A stretch of DNA of 23,439 bases from JAKOQB01 sp036824465 (GCA_036824465.1 DAITAC010000067.1:1-23439); one strand, 5' to 3'. Shown: positions 6,396-14,210, counted from the stretch's first letter. Program-made: numbers and translations. Notes: generated from the letters alone by a model not told the origin.

Positions 6396-9158
6396 ATGTT
6401 CACTGCTCACTATCTGCGCGCTGCACTGGTACCGCGCTCGGTCGCCGTGGTTGGCGCAACAAACCGCGAAGACTCTCTCGGCAAGTACGTATTCGACAAC
6501 GTGGTCGGGGGTGGCTTCAAGGGCGAGATTTACCCCGTCAATCCGAAATACGAGCGCATCGGCGAGCACAGGTGCTACCCGTCGTTGGCTGCCCTGCCCG
6601 CGGCGCCGGATCTGGCGATCGTTGTGACGCCGGCGCGCACCGTGCCCGATCTGATCGACGATGCCGGAGCCCGGGGCGTCCCGGCGGTGCTTGTGCTTTC
6701 TGCCGGATTCGGCGAGATCGGCGCCGAGGGCAAGCGATTGCAGGAGCTCGCACTGGCGCGCGCCCGTGCCCACGGACTGCGCATGCTGGGACCGAACTGC
6801 CTTGGTCTGATGCGTCCCGAGATCGGACTGAACGCTACTTTTGCCCGCACCGGTGCACGCCCGGGATCAGTGGCGCTGGTGTCCCAGTCGGGTGCAGTCG
6901 TGGCTGCGCTGCTCGACTATGCGTGGACGGCCGGCTTTGGCTTCTCATCGGTGGTGTCCACGGGCGGCGGCTCCGACGTCGAGTTCTCAGAGATCCTCGA
7001 TTTTCTGGCGCTCGATTCGGCCACCAGAAGTATCGTGCTGTACGTCGAGGGCGTGCACGACGCGCGGGCGTTCCTGTCCAGCGTGCGCGCCGCCGCGAGC
7101 GTGAAACCGGTGGTGGTGCTGAAGGTCGGTCGCCACATGACCGGATCGAAAGCCGCGATGAGCCATACCGGTGCGATGGTCGGTGATGATGCGGTCTTCG
7201 ACGCGGCGCTGCGGCGCGTCGGTGCGATTCGCGTCACCGCGTACACACAGATGTACGCTGCGGCCGAAACGCTCGCTGCTGGGCGCCTGCCGCGACCCGC
7301 GCCTGGCAATCGCCTGGCGATCGTCACCAATGGCGGCGGACCCGGCGTGCTGGCGGCGGATGCAACCGCCGACAACGCGGTCGCGCTGGCGAAGCTCGCA
7401 CCCGAAACGATCGAGCAGCTTGACAAGCTCCTGCCGTCGACGTGGTCACGCGCCAACCCGGTCGACATCATCGGCGATGCCAACGCCGAACGCTTTGCAA
7501 AGGCGCTGCAGATCGTGCTCAACGATCCTGGCAACGACGGCGTCCTGGTGCTTTTCTGCCCGACGATTCGCCTGAAGGCGGAAGACACCGCCAACGCACT
7601 CCTGCCGGTCGCGCAGGCGTCGGAGAAACCGGTGGTCAGTGCGTGGCTCGGTTCCGAGGACGCGGCCAAGGGTCGCGCGGTGTTCGAGCGCGCCGGGCTG
7701 CCGGCGTTGATCAGTCCCGAACGCGGGGTCGAGGCGTTCGGCTATCTGGCGAAGTATGTGCGCAACCGCGAACTGCGGCTGCAGGTGCCGCCGCCGCGCG
7801 TCGATGAGTTCGATCTGAACGTCGACGAGGCGCGCCGCATCGTCGAGCGCGCGCTGGTGTCGGGGCGTGCGCTGTTGAACGAGAAGGAATCGAAGGACCT
7901 GATCGCTGCGTTCGGGATTGAAACTGCGACCACGCACATGGCCAAGTCCGCCGATGAAGCAGTTGCTCTGGCCGAAAAAGTCGGCTACCCGGTCGCACTC
8001 AAGGTTCACGCCCTCGGCATCACGCACAAGAGTGAAGTCGGCGGTGTTCTGTTATCGCTGCGTTCGCCGGAAGATGTGGCGCACGCTTTCGAGACCATTC
8101 GCGCGCGCGTTGCCGAGCGTGCACCCCAGGCTGAATTCATCGGTGTGCTGGTGCAGAAGATGATCGTGCGGCCGCACGGGCGCGAATTGATTGTGGGCCT
8201 TACGCGCGATCCGACCTTTGGTCCGGTGATTTCGTTCGGCATGGGCGGCATCGCGGTCGAGGTCTTCCGCGACTCCGCCGTGGCGCTGCCGCCGCTGAAC
8301 CGTTTTCTGGCGCAGGAACTGATCTCGCGTACGCGTGTGGCAAAGATGCTCGACAGCTTCCGCGGTCTGCCGGCGGTTGACCTCGATGCAGTGCTCAACG
8401 TACTGCTGAAAGTCTCTGACCTCGCGTGCGAAGTGCCGTGCATCCACGAACTCGACATCAATCCGCTGCTGGCGGATGCGCAGGGCTGTGTCGCGCTTGA
8501 CGCTCGCATCGTGCTCGGCGACGGCCCGCTCGTGCCGGACCCGACTTACTCGCACTTGGCGATCCATCCCTATCCCAAGGCGCTGGTGCGCGCCACGCGC
8601 ATGAAGACCGGCGAGACCGTGCTGCTGCGGCCGATCCGGCCCGAGGACGCGCAGGCCGAGAAGCGTCTCATCTCGCGCCTGTCTCAGCGGACCATGTATA
8701 TGCGCTTCCACGCGCCGCTGCGCGAACTCACCGCCGAGCGGCTGGTGCGTTTCACAACGATCGACTACGACCGCGAAATGGCGTTCGTCGCGATCGATTC
8801 GACCGCCGACGAACCCGAGATCCGCGGGATCTCGCGCTACACGCGCAACCCGGACGGCAAGACCTGCGAGTTCGGGGTGGTGGTCGAGGACGCATGGCAG
8901 GGCCGCGGTCTCGGGCACGCGTTGATGCAGGCGCTCGAAAGCTGTGCGCGCGAGCGCGGGCTGGAGGAAATCATCGGTTACGTGCTGAAAGAGAACGAAG
9001 AGATGGCGCGGCTGATGCTTGGCCGCACCTATCACGCCGAGCGTGACCCCGACGATGCGGGTGTGGTGCGCTTCATCAAACAGCTGCACTTGCAGAGTGG
9101 CTCGGGCGTCCCATTGTCCAAGGAAGAGGCGAGGACGCTGGAACCTGCCGCGCCGTAG
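6396..9158 (+). CDS. NDP-forming acyl-CoA synthetase/GNAT fusion (Pat/PatZ-type protein acetyltransferase)
   Basis: A 920-residue multidomain protein. From the chosen start there is a CoA-binding Rossmann domain (RSVAVVGATN near residues 14-23), succinyl-CoA-synthetase-like domains (LGPNCLG, SQSGAVV), an ATP-grasp domain (about 480-700; YPVALKV, HKSEVGGV) and a C-terminal GNAT domain from about 736, with the acetyl-CoA loop QGRGLGHAL at 835. Glu794 in DYDREMAF aligns with the catalytic glutamate of Salmonella Pat. The family acetylates lysines in metabolic enzymes such as acetyl-CoA synthetase. Here His257 in SHTG is kept at the phosphohistidine position of ADP-forming synthetases, which E. 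coli PatZ appears to lack. The ATG at 6396 begins the conserved part; a GTG at 6366 would add ten unlike residues. Neither has a clear ribosome binding site. The E. coli protein is 886 residues. Confidence 0.92.
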   Translation: MFTAHYLRAALVPRSVAVVGATNREDSLGKYVFDNVVGGGFKGEIYPVNPKYERIGEHRCYPSLAALPAAPDLAIVVTPARTVPDLIDDAGARGVPAVLVLSAGFGEIGAEGKRLQELALARARAHGLRMLGPNCLGLMRPEIGLNATFARTGARPGSVALVSQSGAVVAALLDYAWTAGFGFSSVVSTGGGSDVEFSEILDFLALDSATRSIVLYVEGVHDARAFLSSVRAAASVKPVVVLKVGRHMTGSKAAMSHTGAMVGDDAVFDAALRRVGAIRVTAYTQMYAAAETLAAGRLPRPAPGNRLAIVTNGGGPGVLAADATADNAVALAKLAPETIEQLDKLLPSTWSRANPVDIIGDANAERFAKALQIVLNDPGNDGVLVLFCPTIRLKAEDTANALLPVAQASEKPVVSAWLGSEDAAKGRAVFERAGLPALISPERGVEAFGYLAKYVRNRELRLQVPPPRVDEFDLNVDEARRIVERALVSGRALLNEKESKDLIAAFGIETATTHMAKSADEAVALAEKVGYPVALKVHALGITHKSEVGGVLLSLRSPEDVAHAFETIRARVAERAPQAEFIGVLVQKMIVRPHGRELIVGLTRDPTFGPVISFGMGGIAVEVFRDSAVALPPLNRFLAQELISRTRVAKMLDSFRGLPAVDLDAVLNVLLKVSDLACEVPCIHELDINPLLADAQGCVALDARIVLGDGPLVPDPTYSHLAIHPYPKALVRATRMKTGETVLLRPIRPEDAQAEKRLISRLSQRTMYMRFHAPLRELTAERLVRFTTIDYDREMAFVAIDSTADEPEIRGISRYTRNPDGKTCEFGVVVEDAWQGRGLGHALMQALESCARERGLEEIIGYVLKENEEMARLMLGRTYHAERDPDDAGVVRFIKQLHLQSGSGVPLSKEEARTLEPAAP

Positions 9159-9192
9159 CGCCTTCTGCAGCGCTGCGAAGAAGCCGCATTGG

Positions 9193-9218
9193 GAAGCGCC
9201 GATAGAATGCGGCGCTTC
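9193..9218 (+). terminator. Hairpin after the acetyltransferase gene
   Basis: GAAGCGCC (9193-9200) and GGCGCTTC (9211-9218) form a perfect 8-bp stem with a 10-base loop, extended by one G-T and one G-C pair. It starts 34 bases after the stop. Only TCCCTT follows, so termination would be weak. The loop contains TAGAAT, a good -10 box for the next gene, so the element may serve as promoter instead; no -35 is evident. Confidence 0.45.
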
Positions 9219-9235
9219 TCCCTTGACTGCGTCGC

Positions 9236-10165
9236 ATGCTGATTCGCCTGTTGACCATAGCGCTATGCGCGCTCTGGTTGTCCGCGTCGCATGGCCAGGC
9301 CACAACGCCTGCCCCAGCCGCCGGCGAACCTTCGAGCGCGACGCCGAAGCGCGGCTTTCTGTGGGAAGTGCGCAAAGGCGAGCGGCGTGCGTTTCTGCTC
9401 GGAACGATCCATGTCGGCAAGGCGGATTTCTATCCGATGCACCCCGACCGTCTCGCGCGCCTGCAGGAGGCCGAGGTCATCGCCGTCGAGGCTGATGTAT
9501 CGGAAGCAGCTCGGGTTGGCCCGGTGGTGCAGAAGCTGGCCTACTACGGCACCGGCGCACCGGGACTGGACACCCGCCTTCCGGCGTTGCGCCCGCGCCT
9601 GGAGGAATTTGCCAAGCGCAGCGGACTGACCGTTGATTCTCTCTGGCGCATGAAGCCGTGGATGGCGGCCAACACGATCGTCGTGGTCGAAGCAATACGG
9701 CTCGGATTCAGTCCGGCGTATGCGACCGAGGCATTTTTGTTCGATTTTGCCCGTAAGAGCGGCAAGCCGATCGTGGAGATCGAAAGTATCGAAGCGCAAT
9801 TGCGACTGTTTGATTCAGCCCCGGAGGCCACGCAGTTCGCCTATCTGCAGCAGGCGATCGAATCGATTGACAACGGCACCAACCAGGAGGAAGTCACGCA
9901 GCTGGTCAATGCGTGGGACAAACGCGATGGCGCAGAAATGGAACGTCTGCTCGCCAAGATGCGGGGGGCGAAGGGGGCTGCCGAGCGATTCGTGGTCGAG
10001 CAGATCCTCGAGGGCCGCCACCCGCGCATGATCGACGCGATCGAGCGCTATATCGCCAGCGGCAAGCTGCACCTGGTCGCGATCGGCTCGCTGCACTTCT
10101 TCGGCCCGAAGGGCCTGATCGAGCTGCTGCGGCAGCGCGGCTACACGGTTGTTCCACTGCCGTGA
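9236..10165 (+). CDS. TraB/GumN family protein, exported
   Basis: A 309-residue protein with signal peptide MLIRLLTIALCALWLSASHGQA, so it acts in the periplasm or envelope. The two family signatures are present: LLGTIHVGKADFYPMHP (54-70, with His59) and AIGSLHFFGPKGL (282-294, with His287), the histidine-containing motifs shared by TraB, GumN, plasmid pheromone-shutdown proteins and the Tiki metalloproteases. A conserved glutamate follows the first motif in AVEADVS. A metal-dependent hydrolase or protease role is inferred from that superfamily; bacterial members are mostly uncharacterised. The ATG at 9236 has no clear Shine-Dalgarno. Its stop overlaps the start of the phosphoesterase gene (TGATG), which implies coupled translation. 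Confidence 0.88.
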   Translation: MLIRLLTIALCALWLSASHGQATTPAPAAGEPSSATPKRGFLWEVRKGERRAFLLGTIHVGKADFYPMHPDRLARLQEAEVIAVEADVSEAARVGPVVQKLAYYGTGAPGLDTRLPALRPRLEEFAKRSGLTVDSLWRMKPWMAANTIVVVEAIRLGFSPAYATEAFLFDFARKSGKPIVEIESIEAQLRLFDSAPEATQFAYLQQAIESIDNGTNQEEVTQLVNAWDKRDGAEMERLLAKMRGAKGAAERFVVEQILEGRHPRMIDAIERYIASGKLHLVAIGSLHFFGPKGLIELLRQRGYTVVPLP

Positions 10166-10827
10166 TGCGGGTGCAGGTCGGGACAACGTGCTGGCGGTTG
10201 CTTTCGGAGCGCGCAGCCCTCATCGACGATGAGCGCTGCCTCGTCGTCGCCGATGCGCACTTTGGCAAGGCCGCAGCATTCCGGGCGCGCGGAGTCCCCG
10301 TTCCGCAGGGGACCACCGGCGACAACCTCGCGCGCCTGAGCGAACTGATCGCGCAACTGCGGCCGCGCCGGCTGGTGTTTCTTGGCGACCTGTTTCATGC
10401 GCGCGAATCGCACGCGCGGCAGACGATTGAGCAGATGATCGCTTGGCGCAGGCAGCACGTTTCGTTGGAAGTCGTGCTGGTCGAAGGCAACCATGATCTG
10501 CATGCCGGGGCGCCGCCGGCCGCACTGGAGGTTCGCGTCGAAGTCGAGCCGTGGCGAAGCGGCGAGTTCGCTTTCTGTCATCACCCGCAACGCGTGGCTG
10601 GTGCCATTGTGGTCGCCGGACACCTGCACCCGTGCGTTCGGCTGTACGGACGTGCCGACGAAAGCGTTCGCCTGTCGTGCTTCTGGCTGCGAGCGGGACT
10701 GGTTGTCCTTCCAGCTTTCGGGGATTTCACCGGCGGCGCGTCAATCGAGCGCGAGGATGGCGACCGCGTGATTGGCGTGGCGGACGACCAGCTGTTCGAG
10801 ATCCCGGCGCTCACGCGCGCGGCGTGA
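10165..10827 (+). CDS. pdeM: PdeM-like metallophosphoesterase (ligase-associated DNA damage response type)
   Basis: A 220-residue calcineurin-like phosphoesterase. The metal-binding motifs appear in order: DAH (30-32), GDLFHAR (74-80), GNHD (108-111), HH (139-140) and GHLHP (152-156). The stretch VADAHFGKAAAFRARGVPVP and the GTT after it are typical of PdeM, the phosphoesterase that in many bacteria clusters with an Lhr-like helicase, a nuclease and an ATP-dependent DNA ligase. None of those partners is in the window. The start is the ATG of the TGATG junction with the TraB gene; the same frame is open farther upstream but only inside that gene. The 3' end overlaps the dioxygenase gene on the other strand by 17 bases. 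The assignment rests on recalled family sequence, and a generic phosphoesterase is the alternative. Confidence 0.85.
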   Translation: MRVQVGTTCWRLLSERAALIDDERCLVVADAHFGKAAAFRARGVPVPQGTTGDNLARLSELIAQLRPRRLVFLGDLFHARESHARQTIEQMIAWRRQHVSLEVVLVEGNHDLHAGAPPAALEVRVEVEPWRSGEFAFCHHPQRVAGAIVVAGHLHPCVRLYGRADESVRLSCFWLRAGLVVLPAFGDFTGGASIEREDGDRVIGVADDQLFEIPALTRAA

Positions 10828-11617
10828 ACACGTAGGCGTCCATCGCCAGCACGCCGCTGTCGACACCGAGGTCAAGGTGCTCGAGCTGCGGATGCGCTCC
10901 GGCCGCGCCGAACGCCAGCGGCAATGGCAGGAAATGTTCGACGCTCGGGTGTGCGCGTTGCGCATGCGGCGCTTCGTCGCTCCAGCGTCCGATTCGCGTT
11001 GCGTCATCTGCTCGCAAGGCAGCGTCGACCCACGCGCGAAACTCGGTGACATAGGGCGCCGGCGGAGTCTCGCTGATCTGCATCCGGTGCCGGCGCGCGA
11101 ACTCAATCCACTCGCGCAGGTTGTGTGTCATGTGACCGGAGCCGATGATCAGCACGCCTTCCTTGGCAAGCGGTGCGAGCAGTTGCCCGACGCGCAGGCT
11201 GTGCGCCGCCGGTAACTGCGTCTGCAGCGACAGCTGTACCACCGGTACGTCAGCGTTGGGATACATGTGCCTCAGAGGCACCCACGCGCCGTGGTCAAGC
11301 CCCCGGCAACCGTTCGCGCTGGCCGACATACCGGATGCCTTCAGCAGATCGATCGCGCGCTGCGCGACGTCGGGTGCGCCCGGCGCGGGATAACGCAGCT
11401 TGTAAAGCTCGTCCGGAAAGCCGCCGAAGTCGTGAATCGTCTCGGGCCGCGCGCTCGTCGTCAGCATCGGCCACTCGCTTTCCCAGTGAGCTGAGGCGAT
11501 CAACATCGCGCGCGGTTTGCCGATTCGTTCGCCGAGTGCTGCCCACGCCGCACCGGCGCGGCCCGCGTGCACCGCGTGCATTGGTGAGCCGTGGGAGAGG
11601 AAGAGGGTGGGGAGCAT
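10811..11617 (-). CDS. ygiD: Class III extradiol dioxygenase, 4,5-DOPA dioxygenase (YgiD) type
   Basis: A 268-residue LigB-superfamily enzyme that would open catechol rings in an extradiol manner with a non-haem metal. It aligns well by eye with E. coli YgiD and plant DODA: LSHGSP (His9), SAHWE (His44), TIHDFGGFP (60-68), LDHGAW (108-112), SGHMTHN (160-166) and VEHFLPL (His228). His9, His44 and His228 match the metal ligands of YgiD. The frame is open for 138 more codons upstream, but that stretch covers the repeat element and doxX, so the ATG at 11615-11617, which begins the conserved MLPTLFLSHGSP, is the start. No strong ribosome binding site is seen. It follows doxX on the same strand after 139 bases and is probably co-regulated by the divergent LysR. 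The natural substrate is unknown. Confidence 0.9.
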   Translation of the reverse strand: MLPTLFLSHGSPMHAVHAGRAGAAWAALGERIGKPRAMLIASAHWESEWPMLTTSARPETIHDFGGFPDELYKLRYPAPGAPDVAQRAIDLLKASGMSASANGCRGLDHGAWVPLRHMYPNADVPVVQLSLQTQLPAAHSLRVGQLLAPLAKEGVLIIGSGHMTHNLREWIEFARRHRMQISETPPAPYVTEFRAWVDAALRADDATRIGRWSDEAPHAQRAHPSVEHFLPLPLAFGAAGAHPQLEHLDLGVDSGVLAMDAYVFTPRA

Positions 11618-11622
11618 TTTTT

Positions 11623-11723
11623 CAGTCGGCGGTCGGCAGTCTTGGATTGAGAGCGTCGGCAGTTGAGTTGGCGAGCAGGCAACGGCCGGCGAAGGCGTCT
11701 TCTTCTGTCGACTGCCGACTGCC
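11623..11723. repeat. Spaced inverted repeat built from GTCGGCAGT units
   Basis: The gap between doxX and the dioxygenase carries GGCGGTCGGCAGTC (11628-11641) and, inverted, GACTGCCGACTGCC (11710-11723). The arms match at 13 of 14 positions with 68 bases between them. Each arm is itself a degenerate tandem of a CCGACTG heptamer, and one more GTCGGCAG lies inside the spacer. A related element is present at 21201-21334. Confidence 0.6.
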
Positions 11724-11756
11724 CGGTCTCTTGCTCCCGGCTTTTCTATTGAGTGA

Positions 11757-12188
11757 TTACGCGCGCTGCAGTCGCGGCGCGACGTTGCTGCCAAGGAATT
11801 TCGCGCCCAACGCGAATGCGCCGTCGCCAAGAAGAACTTGCGCAATGGTGGCTGCGGTCCAGAACGCCGGGTATTCCCAGCCGCCATCCTTGGCGCTAAA
11901 GAGCCAGCCATTGCCAAAGTGTGCCCAGGTCGCGCCCAGCATGATCGGCACCAGCGCGGCGGCGACGTAGCGACTGCCGACGCCGAGAACGAGTAGCACG
12001 CCGCCCACCAGTTCGGCGACAAACACCACATAACCGAGGAACGGCGGCAGGCCGATCGAGCCGAAGAACTGTGCCGTGCCGGGTAGCGTGAATACGAGCA
12101 GCTTCAGCAGCGCGTGGGCGATAAACGCCACGCCGAGCGTGATGCGCAGGACGAAGGCACCGTAGGCAGCTTGGGTCAAGCCGTTCAT
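11757..12188 (-). CDS. DoxX family membrane protein
   Basis: A 143-residue protein with four hydrophobic segments, starting MNGLTQAAYGAFVLRITLGVAFIAHALLK-type, the standard DoxX opening with RxTLGxxFIxHxxxK. Other family features are FGSIGLPPFLGYVVFVAELVGG and the glycine-rich third helix. DoxX proteins sit in the inner membrane; some link to thiosulfate:quinone oxidoreductase or to oxidative and thiol stress, but most have no known reaction. The ATG at 12186-12188 has a strong AAAGGAGA ribosome binding site (12194-12201) five bases upstream. It leads a two-gene unit with the extradiol dioxygenase and diverges from the LysR gene, which suggests a response to aromatic or quinone compounds. That function is inferred. 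Confidence 0.9.
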   Translation of the reverse strand: MNGLTQAAYGAFVLRITLGVAFIAHALLKLLVFTLPGTAQFFGSIGLPPFLGYVVFVAELVGGVLLVLGVGSRYVAAALVPIMLGATWAHFGNGWLFSAKDGGWEYPAFWTAATIAQVLLGDGAFALGAKFLGSNVAPRLQRA

Positions 12189-12216
12189 TTGAATCTCCTT
12201 TCAGTTCGGGTCAGGC

Positions 12217-12234
12217 GGCGCACACCCGTGCGCC
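12217..12234 (-). other. Hairpin in the doxX leader
   Basis: GGCGCAC (12217-12223) and GTGCGCC (12228-12234) form a perfect 7-bp stem with a 4-base loop, 15 bases upstream of the doxX ribosome binding site. It could stabilise the mRNA or be a leftover terminator; no T-run follows. Confidence 0.45.
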
Positions 12235-12251
12235 ATGAAGCCGAACTGTAG

Positions 12252-12313
12252 TTATCCACGATTCCGGGATAAATAGACTTGTATGAGAAAATCTATACTG
12301 AAATCCAGGATAA
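12252..12313. promoter_or_regulatory. LysR/doxX divergent control region with TTATCC/GGATAA half-sites
   Basis: TTATCC (12252-12257) and GGATAA (12267-12272) form an inverted repeat across nine bases. A second pair, ATCC-A-GGAT, lies at 12303-12311, with its GGATAA (12308-12313) 41 bases, about four helical turns, from the first. Between them ATAGA (12273-12277) and TCTAT (12292-12296) form another inverted pair. Two spaced sites between divergent genes are what LysR-type regulators use. TATACT (12294-12299) could be the -10 of the lysR gene. Confidence 0.45.
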
Positions 12314-12319
12314 TCAGCT

Positions 12320-13306
12320 ATGGACCGCTTTGCCGCCATGCAGGCTTTCGCCCGCGTCGTTGAGTCCGGCAGTTTCGTGCGCGCGGCCGAACGCACTGAG
12401 ATCTCGACCTCGTCGCTGTCGCGACTGGTGGCGGACCTCGAAGCGCATCTGCACGCGCGCTTGCTCAACCGCACGACACGCAAGCTGTCGCTGACGGAAA
12501 CGGGACAGGCGTTTTACGAGCGCTGTGTGCAATTGCTGGCCGATCTGGACGAGGCGGAATCGCTGGCGTCTCGTGCGGCGATGCAGGCGCACGGCACGAT
12601 CAAGCTCACCTGTCCCTACAACCTGGCGGCGCAACCGCTGGCGCCGGCGATCGCAGCATTTGTCGCGCGGCATCCGGCGGTGAAGTTCGATGTAACCGTC
12701 TCGGATCGCACAATCGATCTGGTCGAGGAGGGTTTCGACCTCGCCATCCGCGTCGGCGCGGTCGGCAGCGACCTGCTGGTTGCGCGCAAGCTCGGCAGCA
12801 CCGAGCTCGTCCCCTGCGCGACGCCGGCGTATCTGGAAAGGCATGGCACACCGACCACGCCAGCCGATCTGGCACAGCATCAGGTCATGACCTACGCGTA
12901 TTCGGCCACGCCGCGCCTCTGGCAACTGCGCGATGCGGCGGGGCACGTGCATGAAGCGCGCGTGCAGGGCCCTTTGCATTCAAACAGCGGCGAGCTGGAC
13001 GTCGGTGCCGCGATCGCCGGTCTCGGCATCGCGTTCGAGCCGGCGTTCATGGTCGCCGCCGCGCTCGCGGATGGACGTCTCACACGCGTGCTGCCCGGGT
13101 TCCGGGGGCCGCCGCTGGACATGTGGGCGGTGTATCCGAGTCGCCGGCACTTATCGGCCAAGGTACGGCTGTTCGTCGCGCATCTGGCCGAAGTGTTTGC
13201 CGCCGAGTGTGTTCTAGCGCGCGACGCACCAGATTCCGACAGGGCAGGCCCGCGAAACAGATTGAAATCACCGCGGCGTGGGAGCGCCAGAAAAGCAAAG
13301 GCGTGA
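12320..13306 (+). CDS. LysR-type transcriptional regulator
   Basis: A 328-residue regulator. The N-terminal winged helix-turn-helix is clear (MDRFAAMQAFARVVESGSF, then AAERTEISTSSLSRLVADLE and LLNRTTRKLSLTETG, residues 1-65). An effector-binding domain runs from about 90 to 295, with the CrgA/PA2758-type pattern LVARKLGSTELVPCATPAYL. The ATG has an AGGA nine bases upstream. The protein extends about 28 residues beyond the usual end of this subfamily with a very basic tail (PRNRLKSPRRGSARKAKA), perhaps a read-through into non-coding DNA. It is divergent from doxX across 131 bases, so it most likely controls the doxX/dioxygenase unit and itself. The inducer is unknown; an aromatic compound is the simplest guess. 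Confidence 0.93.
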   Translation: MDRFAAMQAFARVVESGSFVRAAERTEISTSSLSRLVADLEAHLHARLLNRTTRKLSLTETGQAFYERCVQLLADLDEAESLASRAAMQAHGTIKLTCPYNLAAQPLAPAIAAFVARHPAVKFDVTVSDRTIDLVEEGFDLAIRVGAVGSDLLVARKLGSTELVPCATPAYLERHGTPTTPADLAQHQVMTYAYSATPRLWQLRDAAGHVHEARVQGPLHSNSGELDVGAAIAGLGIAFEPAFMVAAALADGRLTRVLPGFRGPPLDMWAVYPSRRHLSAKVRLFVAHLAEVFAAECVLARDAPDSDRAGPRNRLKSPRRGSARKAKA

Positions 13307-13418
13307 GCGCGGCCGGTCACTTCGCAATTCCCCTGCCACTTCTCACCGCGCTGCACCAATAGGCGCGATCCTCTAACTCCGCCGCACGGTGGATGGATGC
13401 GAATGGGGAAAAAATAGT

Positions 13419-13448
13419 ACGATCGTTCGTAATTCATCGAACGGTCGT
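13419..13448. promoter_or_regulatory. TetR-type operator upstream of the acyl-CoA cluster
   Basis: ACGATCGTTCG (13419-13429) and CGAACGGTCGT (13438-13448) form an 11-bp inverted repeat with one mismatch and an 8-base spacer. AAAATA and TATTTT flank it nearly symmetrically. Size, symmetry and position 38 bases before the tetR start fit a self-regulated TetR operator. Confidence 0.75.
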
Positions 13449-13486
13449 TATTTTCGCGCCACACGCGGCGCGCACTCTTCCCCGCA

Positions 13487-14197
13487 ATGTCCGTCACCTC
13501 CTTTCTGCAGTCCCTGATGCCGGCTGGCCGCGCTTTTGAAAGTGGCGCGCGCGGTCGCAAGGGCGACGTCACGCGCGCGGCCATTGTCGAAAGCGCACTT
13601 GCAATTGCCCGTCGCGAGGGGTTGGAAAGCCTGACCATCGGCGCGCTCGCCGACCAGATGAACATGAGCAAGAGCGGCGTGTTCGCGCACTTCGGCTCGC
13701 GCGAGGAGCTGCAACTCGCGGTGCTGAAGGAATACGCGGTGCGCTTCGTCGACGAGGTGCTGCGGCCGGCGGTCAGGAAGCCGCGCGGGCTGCCGCGCCT
13801 GCAGGCGATTCTTTCCAACTGGCTCAAGCTGCTGGCGCGCGAAGTCGAGCAGGGCTGCCTGATGATCGGCGGCGCCAGTGAATACGACGACCGTCCCGGT
13901 CCCTTGCAGGACGCAATGGTGGCAATCATCGGCGGCTGGAGCGCCGAACTGATGCGCGCAATCGATGCGGCGAAAGAAAACGGCGACCTGCGCGACGACA
14001 TCAACGCGCGCCAGCTCGCGTTCGAAATCTACGGTTCGATGCTCGCCTTCCATCAGTCCGCCCGCCTGCTGCGTGCCGGCGACAGCCTCAAGCGTGTGCG
14101 TGCTGCCATCGCTCGCATGTTGGACGACGCGGCGCCCAGTCGGCGCGCTACGCGCAAGCCTGTTTCAACTCGCCGCGCCCCGCGCGGCAGCAAGTAG
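13487..14197 (+). CDS. TetR/AcrR family transcriptional regulator
   Basis: A 236-residue repressor. The TetR DNA-binding domain is at about residues 27-75, with the helix-turn-helix IGALADQMNMSKSGVFAHFG (51-70). The C-terminal ligand domain contains EVEQGCLMIGGASEYDDRPG, typical of the group with a C-terminal TetR_C domain found beside fatty-acid genes. The tail is basic and low in complexity (RRATRKPVSTRRAPRGSK). A near-perfect palindrome lies just upstream. The stop is 13 bases before the acyl-CoA dehydrogenase, whose ribosome binding site follows at once, so this is the first gene of the operon and probably represses it until an acyl-CoA binds. The ligand is inferred from neighbours. The ATG at 13487 has no clear ribosome binding site; ATG 13517 is a possible alternative. 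Confidence 0.92.
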   Translation: MSVTSFLQSLMPAGRAFESGARGRKGDVTRAAIVESALAIARREGLESLTIGALADQMNMSKSGVFAHFGSREELQLAVLKEYAVRFVDEVLRPAVRKPRGLPRLQAILSNWLKLLAREVEQGCLMIGGASEYDDRPGPLQDAMVAIIGGWSAELMRAIDAAKENGDLRDDINARQLAFEIYGSMLAFHQSARLLRAGDSLKRVRAAIARMLDDAAPSRRATRKPVSTRRAPRGSK

Positions 14198-14198
14198 C

Positions 14199-14204
14199 AA
14201 GGAG
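14199..14204 (+). promoter_or_regulatory. Ribosome binding site fixing the dehydrogenase start
   Basis: AAGGAG lies six bases before the ATG at 14211 and immediately after the tetR stop. The dehydrogenase frame is open back to 13965 inside tetR, but this site sets the start. Confidence 0.85.
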
Positions 14205-14210
14205 ATCAAC

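Noticed and set aside
11618..12031. N-terminal extension of the dioxygenase through the repeat and doxX
   Set aside because: The extension is antisense-like, unrelated to the family, and runs through doxX; the conserved MLPTLFLSHGSP start is at 11617.
2074..12272. Shared octamer CGGGATAA at 2074-2081 and 12265-12272 as a common operator
   Set aside because: An 8-mer is expected to recur by chance about once in 23 kb on two strands; flanks differ.
13405..13460. Sigma-70 promoter for tetR
   Set aside because: I tried the AT-rich boxes near the operator (TAGTAC, TAATTC, TTATTT) but none has a reasonable -35 at 16-18 bases.
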